Origin: Lysinibacillus sp.
Lineage (GTDB): Bacteria > Bacillota > Bacilli > Bacillales_A > Planococcaceae
Direction: 5' to 3'
NCBI GenBank assembly: GCA_012735355.1
Contig: JAAYHP010000613.1
Span: forward strand, 1 to 6,070
Length of the DNA: 6,070 nt
Made by a program: the position numbers and the translations under genes. Each line of letters starts with the position of its first letter. Within the stretch, counting starts at the first letter, position 1. Below the pieces are notes generated by a model. It was not told the origin of the DNA. It did no database searches and was given only the letters and a program-made list of their open reading frames with translations. Below, one piece after another: positions 1 to 6,070 of this stretch.

Positions 1-773
1 GGGTAATGGCGTTAATCGCGGCAACGGCTTTACATCCAGCAGACTATTTTGCAATAAACTCAACTCCAGCGGTATTTAGTACCCTTGGTATGGAAGTTGT
101 GAATTTACCTGAGTTAGAAGAAGAAATCGGGATGGATTTAGAAGGACGGACAGGTGGAGCTGTTACATTGGCGGTAGGGATGAGCTATATTTTTGCTAAA
201 ATTCCTTGGTTTAGCCATTTAGCATCTTATTTCTATCAATTCGTGATCATGTTTGAAGCTGTATTTATATTGACCGCTATCGATGCAGGAACGCGAGTGG
301 CACGATACTTAATTCAAGATTTCTTTGGCAATATTTATAAACCATTAAAAAGGGTAGATTGGTTGCCTGGCTCGATTTTTGCCAGTGCTCTAGCATGTCT
401 CGCTTGGGGGTATTTATTGTTCTCAGGAGATATCGGCTCCATTTGGGTATTATTCGGAGTGTCAAACCAATTAATGGCATCTATTGGTTTAGTTATTGGA
501 GCAACGGTTATATTAAAAATTGCCGATAAACGATGGTATGTTTTAACATGTTTAGTCCCACTTGTTTATTTATATGTAACAGTGAATGTAGCTGCCTTTT
601 GGATGATCCGGAATGTATATTGGAACGCAGAAGCAAGTGGATTCAATATATTAAATGGTATTTTATCAATCATTATGTTGATATTAGGCTTTGTTGTAGT
701 TATTTTTGCTATTAAGAAATGGATCGAATTATGGAAAGATCCTCGTTTTACACAAACCGCAACAATAAGTTAA
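1..773 (+). CDS. cstA: CstA-family carbon starvation / peptide-pyruvate transporter, C-terminal part
   Basis: The reading frame is open to the left edge (codon at 3-5 is Val), so this is the last ~256 residues of a longer protein; family members are usually about 600-700 residues. It is a polytopic inner-membrane protein. Visible family features, counting from the Met at position 6, are a HPADYF-N stretch (residues 10-18), the conserved DAGTR motif after a hydrophobic helix (93-97), FGxxNQ (150-155), and about five hydrophobic segments between residues 50 and 240. It ends in a short charged cytoplasmic-looking tail. CstA proteins are known as carbon-starvation-induced transporters, with peptide or pyruvate uptake reported for members; the substrate here cannot be read from the sequence. 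The Met at position 6 is internal, not the start. A terminator follows 13 bases after the stop, so this is the last gene of its transcript and is unrelated to the spore-coat genes. Family assignment is firm; choice between CstA and its BtsT-type paralogue is less so. Confidence 0.9.
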   Translation, partial: VMALIAATALHPADYFAINSTPAVFSTLGMEVVNLPELEEEIGMDLEGRTGGAVTLAVGMSYIFAKIPWFSHLASYFYQFVIMFEAVFILTAIDAGTRVARYLIQDFFGNIYKPLKRVDWLPGSIFASALACLAWGYLLFSGDIGSIWVLFGVSNQLMASIGLVIGATVILKIADKRWYVLTCLVPLVYLYVTVNVAAFWMIRNVYWNAEASGFNILNGILSIIMLILGFVVVIFAIKKWIELWKDPRFTQTATIS

Positions 774-786
774 TAGAATTTGAAGG

Positions 787-818
787 AAGCATCTAACAAA
801 GTATGTTGGATGCTTTTT
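787..818 (+). terminator. Rho-independent terminator of the cstA-like gene
   Basis: An 11-bp stem (788-798 with 804-814, one G-U pair) closes a 5-base loop and runs directly into TTTTT at 814-818. It begins 14 bases after the cstA stop codon. The following stretch up to about 926 shows no gene, repeat or convincing promoter. Confidence 0.85.
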
Positions 819-926
819 CGTAAACCCTTAAAGTAGATTTAATGATTTTTGAATAATTACGTGTAACTGACTAATGGTTCATCAAAACAGTTCAATATGC
901 CCCGGCAATTGGCTATCCAAAATCTG

Positions 927-985
927 AAAAAAAACCCCAATTAGGATAGATGAATTTTATTTTTTCATCTGATTACCTAATTGGG
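927..985 (-). terminator. Long two-part hairpin terminator for ytoQ (minus strand)
   Basis: A perfect 10-bp outer stem pairs 936-945 with 976-985. A small internal loop follows, then a perfect 7-bp inner stem (948-954 with 964-970) with a T-rich 9-base loop. Read on the minus strand the hairpin is followed by an unbroken run of eight T (927-934), the usual layout of an intrinsic terminator. It lies about 76 bases past the ytoQ stop. On the plus strand there is no T tract, so it acts in one direction only. The 50-base span is longer than most terminators. Confidence 0.8.
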
Positions 986-1061
986 AGGTTATTAGTGTTG
1001 GATGATAGTTATTAAAATAAACAGGGAATTTATCGTTAATATAATACTCAAAGCTACCATT

Positions 1062-1502
1062 TTATTCAAAAACATAACTAAGTACATCAATGGCCTGGTC
1101 AACGGTTTCAACTGTGACGTTGGCTTTGTTGGAAAGTTCTTTTAAAGGATGAATTAATGACGTAGGTCGAATAATGATTGTTGGTTTATTCAAAGCAATA
1201 GCTGTGCTCACATCCATCGCTGTATTCCATTGACGATACTCTTCTCCGAATAAACCAATTACAATATCTGCTTTTTGCATTAACACTTGTGTTCTAAAAT
1301 TATTGATATTTGATGCCGCATCATCTTTATATAAATTTGATGGTTGTTTCCCTAAAATATCTTCACCGATATTGTCTGAACGGTCATGATCTGTTTGTGG
1401 TCCAACAAATCGAAGAGGAAGATTTCTTTCCTTCGCTTTTTGTTTCACTTCTTCCCTCCAATCATCATGAATTTGTCCAGCTAAATAAACAGTAAGTTCC
1501 AT
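1062..1502 (-). CDS. ytoQ: YtoQ family protein (nucleoside deoxyribosyltransferase-like fold)
   Basis: A 146-residue cytoplasmic protein without signal peptide or membrane segment. It matches what I know of B. subtilis YtoQ along its whole length. Recognisable stretches are YLAGQIHDDWREE near the N-terminus (residues 6-18), FVGP followed by HDRSDNIGEDI (32-49), INNFRTQVLMQKADIVIGLFGE (66-87), QWNTAMD (91-97) and a C-terminal HPLKELSNKANVTVETV. The alternation of short strands with glycine turns and the 'KADIVIGLFGE...QWNTAMD...A' layout resemble nucleoside 2-deoxyribosyltransferase-like proteins, but the biochemical function of the YtoQ family is, to my knowledge, not established. The start is the ATG at 1502, preceded by GGGGAGGAAATAATA; the same frame stays open 45 codons further upstream, but that extension has no family resemblance and overlaps the promoter region. 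It is transcribed alone, divergently from the CotB-like genes, with its own terminator. Confidence 0.9.
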   Translation of the reverse strand: MELTVYLAGQIHDDWREEVKQKAKERNLPLRFVGPQTDHDRSDNIGEDILGKQPSNLYKDDAASNINNFRTQVLMQKADIVIGLFGEEYRQWNTAMDVSTAIALNKPTIIIRPTSLIHPLKELSNKANVTVETVDQAIDVLSYVFE

Positions 1503-1536
1503 TATTATTTCCTCCCCACAATTGTATCTATAGTCT

Positions 1537-1564
1537 ATCCTATCGAATTTCCCGTTCTTTTCAA
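1537..1564 (-). promoter_or_regulatory. ytoQ: Possible SigA-type promoter for ytoQ
   Basis: On the minus strand TTGAAA (1559-1564, five of six bases of the consensus) is followed after 16 bases by TAGGAT (1537-1542, four of six). It lies about 35 bases upstream of the ytoQ start codon. The match is only moderate, and a second possible -10, TACAAT, lies closer to the gene without a good -35. Confidence 0.35.
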
Positions 1565-1573
1565 AGCGAAGAA

Positions 1574-1609
1574 GATCAGGCACCCAATACTCTCCTCCTA
1601 CATACAATA
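1574..1609 (+). promoter_or_regulatory. SigK-type promoter, with possible GerE box, for the CotB-like genes
   Basis: CACC at 1581-1584, then 16 bases, then CATACAATA at 1601-1609 matches the sporulation SigK consensus (mACm, N16-17, CATAnnnTA) without a mismatch. The expected RNA start is near 1616, giving a leader of about 100 bases before the ATG at 1716. Overlapping the -35 element, 1574-1585 fits the GerE consensus RWWTRGGY-NN-YY at nine of ten defined positions. The -10 also fits the SigE -10 (CATACAnT), but no SigE -35 stands at the right distance. Late mother-cell expression fits a spore-coat gene. The call rests on consensus matching only. Confidence 0.6.
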
Positions 1610-1715
1610 ACATACATGAACACCAATAAATTAGCATTCTATAGGCGGATAACTAGATACCTTTCTGTGTTTACACGTATAAATAATAATGAATTTAAAA
1701 ATAGGAGGAACAAAA

Positions 1716-2177
1716 ATGAATAGGGAGTTTGTACATTCGTTATTAAATAAGATTGTAAAAATCGACCGTGGTGGACCTGAATCGAGAGTTGGTATGATTC
1801 TTGGAGCAGAAAATGACTATTTAATTTTACTTACAGCTGAAGATGGGGTAGTTTACTACCAATTGCACCATATTAAAAGCATTACGCAAGATTCACAAGA
1901 TTCCATGACTTTAAATGTTGAAGTACCGGAGAATTTTGAATTTGTTACAGGTGTAGATTTTAGATCAGTATTAAATGGCTTACGAAATGCATGGGTAAAA
2001 ATTAACCGTGGTGGACCTGAAGCTCTTGAAGGTGTATTGCAAGAAGTAACAAATGATTACGTAACAATTGTTGCAAATAAAGAAGTTGTTCGAGTGGCAT
2101 TGTTCCACATTCGAAACATTAGCTATGGATTGAAATTAGAAAAGGTAGAAAAAGACGCGGGAGGAAATAACGAATAA
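1716..2177 (+). CDS. cotB: CotB-like spore coat protein, two repeat modules
   Basis: A 153-residue protein made almost entirely of two copies of the module seen in the N-terminal half of B. subtilis CotB, an outer spore-coat protein. Module 1 spans about residues 5-60 and module 2 about 81-138. Each has a leading amphipathic stretch, V-K-I-x-R-G-G-P-E (RGGPE at 18-22 and 98-102), a glycine and aliphatic strand, N-D-Y, and a closing H-I-K/R-x-I. The compact strand pattern suggests small beta-barrel domains (inference). The start is the ATG at 1716, preceded by GGAGG with 7-base spacing; an in-frame ATG at 1689 has no ribosome binding site. B. subtilis CotB has a long Ser/Lys-rich tail that is phosphorylated by CotH; here the protein stops shortly after module 2 with a charged KVEKDAGGNNE end. 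It is followed 43 bases later by a second CotB-like gene, probably on the same transcript. Family is clear; orthology with CotB itself is likely but not proven. Confidence 0.85.
   Translation: MNREFVHSLLNKIVKIDRGGPESRVGMILGAENDYLILLTAEDGVVYYQLHHIKSITQDSQDSMTLNVEVPENFEFVTGVDFRSVLNGLRNAWVKINRGGPEALEGVLQEVTNDYVTIVANKEVVRVALFHIRNISYGLKLEKVEKDAGGNNE
1755..2021 (+). repeat. Nucleotide-level direct repeat encoding the VKIxRGGPE core of both modules
   Basis: The 27-base stretches 1755-1781 and 1995-2021 differ at only two adjacent bases and lie exactly 240 bp (80 codons) apart. They encode the VKIxRGGPE core of module 1 and module 2. The rest of the two modules is much more diverged in DNA and protein. 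Confidence 0.8.
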
Positions 2178-2220
2178 TTGAAAAGGTATTGGGGAAAGCA
2201 ATTAAAAGGAGGCCCTTATT

Positions 2221-3501
2221 TTGAATGTAGAAAATCTAATTGATTCAATAAGAGGTCTAGAAGGATTTGAAATTGGATTATATTTAAACGAAAACAAAAC
2301 CGTTCATGGAACATTATTAAGTATACGTGATGATCACATTGTAGTAAAAATAAATGAAAATATTTATTATTTTCCTTATAACCATATAAAAGCAATATCG
2401 AAAAGTGCAAAAGATATACAATCAACTACCTCTTCATCTCAAATGATTCAACTAGGCATGAATTTAGAAGAAATATTACAAAATATGCAACTTCAGTGGA
2501 TTACAGTAAATAGTTTTATCGAACCAACTTTTTCTGGTGTGCTTAGTAAAATTGCTAGAGACCATATTTTATTAATCGATGGACAGAAGCAACTATTTAT
2601 CTTAAAATCACACATTGTAAATATTTTGAATGAACAAATAGATGAAGATCAAATTGCCAATCAACAACAAAATAGCCTCGTAGCAACTAATCTATTATCT
2701 GTAAACCCAATAGCTTCCACCATTCCAAATAATTCAAACTTACAACAAAATATTAACTTCGCAAGTTTTTTAACGGAAGAACAAAAAAGGGAGTTTTCTG
2801 ATCTCGCTCGAAAAAAATTTAAAAAGCTAGTTCCTGTTAGTAAAGTTAAAACAATTTTGCAAAAACAAAGGAATAGCAATCAACAACATGCAGAGAATAC
2901 AGAATCCAGCGATAACATCCAAATGAATTTAGAACAAGAATCAGTGGATAAATCAATAAATGCTTCGACGATTGCTTCAACAGAAAATATTGAAACGCCT
3001 CAATCAATAGATGAAAAAGCGATTTCTCAAACAAAAAAATCTATAAAAAAGGTTGAAAAAAGTCCTTTCTTACAAGAATTGAAATTTAATTCTCCGCTAG
3101 AAACATGTACTTGGAGTGCCATCAGTGAAGATAACAAGAAAGAATCTAAAATGACTATGGATGAAGAAAAATTATCGGAGACGACAGAAATTTCTAAAGT
3201 AGAAAAAGAGACAGTGCCTCTTTCGACAGAATTAGCTGTTCAGGTGACAAATGAGGAGCTAAATACTCAACAAGATGCTGTTGAAACAGCTGAAATACTA
3301 GAAGATTATAATACAGAAACGATATACGAAAAGGAACCAATCCAAATCCTAATGGAAGACAATAGACGCTTATTGGAATGCCAATATTATGCTTTAATGA
3401 AGTTTGCGGAAAGAATGTATCACTTAGAAAATCAGTATCAAACAATTATGAACCATGCGAAAAAGATGTATTTGCAATTAAAAGAAAGACAGTATTATTA
3501 A
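2221..3501 (+). CDS. CotB-like protein with degenerate modules, long polar tail and C-terminal helix
   Basis: A 426-residue protein starting at TTG, set by AAAGGAGG (2205-2212) with 8-base spacing. Residues about 4-62 and 82-138 repeat the CotB module plan (leading helix, strand, G-x-L, D-H, closing H-I-K-x-I or H-I-V-N-I), but the RGGPE signature of the preceding gene is lost in both copies. Then come a basic patch (about 185-216, many Lys/Arg) and a long low-complexity region rich in Glu, Ser, Thr, Gln and Asn (about 217-370). The C-terminal segment (372-426) is rich in Tyr, Met, Glu and Gln, very likely helical and possibly coiled coil. No signal peptide or membrane segment is seen. With no terminator or promoter in the 43-base gap, it is probably co-transcribed with the CotB-like gene from the SigK-type promoter. 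I infer a spore-coat role. It may be the tail-bearing partner of a CotB divided over two genes, although its tail lacks the Ser/Lys repeats of B. subtilis CotB. The polar tail has no specific homologue that I recognise. Confidence 0.75.
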   Translation: MNVENLIDSIRGLEGFEIGLYLNENKTVHGTLLSIRDDHIVVKINENIYYFPYNHIKAISKSAKDIQSTTSSSQMIQLGMNLEEILQNMQLQWITVNSFIEPTFSGVLSKIARDHILLIDGQKQLFILKSHIVNILNEQIDEDQIANQQQNSLVATNLLSVNPIASTIPNNSNLQQNINFASFLTEEQKREFSDLARKKFKKLVPVSKVKTILQKQRNSNQQHAENTESSDNIQMNLEQESVDKSINASTIASTENIETPQSIDEKAISQTKKSIKKVEKSPFLQELKFNSPLETCTWSAISEDNKKESKMTMDEEKLSETTEISKVEKETVPLSTELAVQVTNEELNTQQDAVETAEILEDYNTETIYEKEPIQILMEDNRRLLECQYYALMKFAERMYHLENQYQTIMNHAKKMYLQLKERQYY

Positions 3502-3510
3502 CATTCATTG

Positions 3511-3541
3511 GAGAAGCGGGTAAGAAAAGTACTTGCTTCTC
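3511..3541. other. Strong hairpin without T tract, just after the CotB-like pair
   Basis: Twelve base pairs (3511-3522 with 3530-3541, two G-U) enclose a 7-base loop, starting 9 bases after the stop at 3501. Neither strand has a T run after it, so it is not a standard terminator; it could stabilise the 3' end of the mRNA or be a weak terminator of the plus-strand operon. The remaining bases up to 3608 show nothing else I can support. Confidence 0.5.
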
Positions 3542-3608
3542 AAAGATTCATGTGGCAATAGGGACTTTAAGGAAATTAGACTATATATGAAAAAGTATAA
3601 ATTTATTC

Positions 3609-3661
3609 AAAAACTTCCCTCTATTGAAAAAGAAAAACATCTCTTTTTTTGATAGAGGGAA
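3609..3661 (-). terminator. Terminator of cotH (minus strand)
   Basis: A perfect 10-bp stem pairs 3615-3624 with 3652-3661 and is extended inside by an A-rich/T-rich 7-bp stem (3627-3633 with 3642-3648). On the minus strand it is followed by GTTTTT (3609-3614). It lies 16 bases beyond the cotH stop codon. On the plus strand the T run is missing, so termination of the converging CotB-like transcript here would be weak. Confidence 0.75.
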
Positions 3662-3677
3662 CAGTATTTAGAAAAGT

Positions 3678-4742
3678 TTATAGAAATTTTAATTGATTTA
3701 TTAAAAATTGATTCCTATTCTCGATAAAATTCAATATATATTCCTTTTCGCTAATTACCGACTCCTTTTTATGATGAATATAAGGATCTAAATCAATAAA
3801 TGAAATTATTTTTGATTGAATTTCTTCGATATGTGGTTGTATTTTTGGTGGCACAAATTGTTCTTGCAATATATTTTTTAAAACATCGTAGTATATTTGT
3901 TTATACTTACTAATTTCTAATAATCTTGCTGTTAACGTGTTATACCCAGAAATTGGTACATATTCTAATTCGAAGGGCTCGCCATGTAAGTTACGTCCCC
4001 AAGAGCCATCGTAATCCCAAGGCGTAATCTCAAATAGTTGTGTCTTACTATTGTGATATAGCGCATAATTATGAATGAACCCATCAAAGTTTTGAGTACA
4101 AACTACGCCAGCAAGCCATCTTAAATACTTATCCACATTCAATATTTTTTCGATTTCTTCCGAAAATTTTTCTTTTGAATAAGTATTAATGATTATTAAT
4201 AGTTTTTTTAACGCATCTTCACTTTGAAAAGAATGTTTTATTGTATAGCCATCTAGCAATGTCTTTTTTATATAACCTTCTGGTGTATATAATGAAAAGT
4301 TTGCATCATCATTTGTTGCGTAATAAATAGACCCTTCAGGCAAACCTCTTCTTTTTAAGCAATGTTCATCAAAGGATTCGATTGCTAAATAGATTCCTTG
4401 ACAATTCCCATTAATAAACAACAAAACATGTTTCGAATCTGGTGCAAGAACTCCGATACGATTAAAAAAATCAAAAGAAAGTTTATTTCGCATTAATGAA
4501 GGATCATTATACTCTGCATTTAAGTGAATTTCGTGTTGACCATCCATGAAAAAAGGATTTTCAAATTGTATATGGTAAGATTTTTTTCTATGTTTCCGCA
4601 ATTGATTTCCTCTAAAACTTATTCGAAAGATATAGCTTTCATTATTGAATGTTAATTTTCCGTGAACGTTTTCTTCTGCCCAAATATTTTTATAAAGTTT
4701 ATACAAATTCTTTTTTGTAATTTCGATATAATAACTCTCCAA
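3678..4742 (-). CDS. cotH: Spore coat protein kinase CotH
   Basis: A 354-residue protein, close to the ~360 of B. subtilis CotH, which it matches over its full length. CotH is an atypical protein kinase of the spore coat that transfers phosphate from ATP to serines of CotB and CotG and is needed for outer-coat assembly. Seen here are SFRGNQLR (42-49), KKSYHIQF (53-60), IHLNAEYNDPSLMRNKLSFDFF (72-93, the most conserved block, with the RNK triad), INGNCQGIYLAIESFDEHCLKRR (110-132), DDANFSLY (145-152), then NFDGFIHNYALY (218-229) and PWDYDGSWGR (241-250). Asp220 and Asp243 correspond by alignment to the two aspartates (D228, D251) reported essential in B. subtilis CotH, so the enzyme looks active. 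The start is TTG at 4742 behind AGGAGG (4750-4755) with 7-base spacing. It is divergent from the CotG-like gene, convergent with the CotB-like genes, and has its own terminator. The combination strongly supports a coat-phosphorylation module. Confidence 0.95.
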   Translation of the reverse strand: MESYYIEITKKNLYKLYKNIWAEENVHGKLTFNNESYIFRISFRGNQLRKHRKKSYHIQFENPFFMDGQHEIHLNAEYNDPSLMRNKLSFDFFNRIGVLAPDSKHVLLFINGNCQGIYLAIESFDEHCLKRRGLPEGSIYYATNDDANFSLYTPEGYIKKTLLDGYTIKHSFQSEDALKKLLIIINTYSKEKFSEEIEKILNVDKYLRWLAGVVCTQNFDGFIHNYALYHNSKTQLFEITPWDYDGSWGRNLHGEPFELEYVPISGYNTLTARLLEISKYKQIYYDVLKNILQEQFVPPKIQPHIEEIQSKIISFIDLDPYIHHKKESVISEKEYILNFIENRNQFLINQLKFL

Positions 4743-6070
4743 TTAGTATCCTCCTAAATATGTTTAAAAAATGTTTTCATATCAGCAAAACACCTAAGTG
4801 TATGGATAAAATTTACATAATATATAAAGGACAATTATATGTTGGGAGGGAATAAATATTAGTACATTATTAATCGATAATGTTGATAAACTTGTTGAGA
4901 TTGCAAAGGAGAATGATTTATTACACTATATGTACAATAATCCTATTGAAGACCCTGCTGAACTAGAAGCATCCATATTAGTAAAAAATAAAAAGTCAAA
5001 TGGCAATAAAGGTGGTTCTAAAGGGAATATAAAGGGTGGATCTAAAGGAAATAAAGAAAAAGGTAGTAAAGGAAATAAAAGCGCCGGTTCAAAAGGAAAC
5101 AAACAAGGCAGCAGAGGAAGTAAAAGCGCCGGTTCGAAAGGAAACAAACAAGGCAGCAAAGGAAGTAAAAGCGCCGGTTCTAAAGGAGACAAACAAAGAA
5201 GCAGAGGAAATAAAAGTGCAGGATCAAAAGGAAATAAAGAAAAAGGTTCAAAGGGGAATAAAAAAGGAAAAGGATCGAAAGGAAATAAAAAGGATAGCGA
5301 TAATGCAAATAGCAGCCAATTAAGCGAGTCTGAAATAGAAAGAATTGTAAGAGAGTATTTAGAAAAGAAAAACAGACAATAATAAAATGATGAAGTATGT
5401 TAAACACATACGTGTTATTATCTAGAAGTGTTTTATATGAAATGATAGCATAGACTTTAATGCTATCATTTTTTTATGAGGGGGATAAATATGAATATCG
5501 GGTTAATCGGTGCGGGGGCGATTGCGAAATTTTTGTTGGATAAAATAAATCTACATTCACATACAAGTTTACATATTACGAGCATTTTTGTGAGAAATAA
5601 GGAGAAACATCAATCGTTAGAGTCGAAATATGGTGTCAAGCTGTTTACAGAGCTAGATGCATTTCTAGATTCAGAAATTGATATTGTCGTTGAAGCAGCG
5701 AATATAGAAGCGGTGCAAACTTTAATACCAACTGTATTAAAGAGAAAAGATATCGTATTAATAAGTGTCGGGGCTTTTGCAGAGGAGAAATTTTTATCTG
5801 AAATACAGTGTATTATTCAAGAATATAAACATGAAATTCATTTGCCTTCCGGTGCTATCGGGGGCTTAGATTTATTACAAAATGCTCAAGCTCTTGGTGC
5901 AGTGAGAAGTGTCCTGTTGACAACTAGGAAACCTGCAAACACTCTCACCGATGAGAAAATCCATGAATCAAAAGTTATTTTTGAGGGAAAAGCGGTTGAT
6001 GCCATTAAAAAATATCCAAAAAATATGAATATATCTATCGTTCTATCATTAGCAGGTTTAGGTGCAGAGA

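Overview
This is an AT-rich window that looks like the chromosome of an endospore-forming low-GC Gram-positive bacterium (Bacillales, Bacillaceae/Planococcaceae-like). The evidence is a CotB/CotH spore-coat gene cluster, strong GGAGG-type ribosome binding sites with several TTG starts, promoter-like sequences matching the mother-cell sigma factors SigE and SigK, and a YtoQ homologue. The genus cannot be fixed from the sequence alone. No tRNA, rRNA, CRISPR array, insertion sequence or phage gene is visible.

Layout: (1) 1-818: the 3' part of a plus-strand CstA-family membrane transporter gene with a clean terminator. (2) 927-1564: a minus-strand ytoQ gene with its own terminator and a weak SigA-like promoter. 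(3) 1574-3501: two consecutive plus-strand genes built from the CotB-type repeat domain, behind a near-perfect SigK-type promoter. (4) 3609-4742: minus-strand cotH, the spore-coat protein kinase, converging on the CotB-like pair. (5) 4788-5475: divergently from cotH, a plus-strand gene for a small, very basic Gly/Ser/Lys/Asn repeat protein that I read as a CotG-type coat protein, with a terminator. Its start codon is probably a non-canonical ATT. (6) 5491-6070: the 5' part of a plus-strand L-aspartate dehydrogenase (nadX-type) gene, cut by the window edge.

How it fits together: in Bacillus subtilis CotH is an atypical kinase that phosphorylates serines in CotB and CotG, and the three genes are clustered. 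The window carries the same set in diverged form. The CotB part is spread over two genes, neither with the Ser/Lys-rich tail of B. subtilis CotB. The CotG part has a different repeat (GSKGNK-like, with a 45-bp unit). The cotH/cotG-like intergenic region carries overlapping divergent promoter candidates (SigE-like for cotH, SigK/GerE-like for the repeat gene), suggesting the kinase is made before its substrate. The module itself is not new. The unusual points are the ATT start, the overlapping promoters, the split and degenerate CotB-like pair, and the new repeat type. The flanking cstA, ytoQ and nadX genes look like ordinary housekeeping neighbours.
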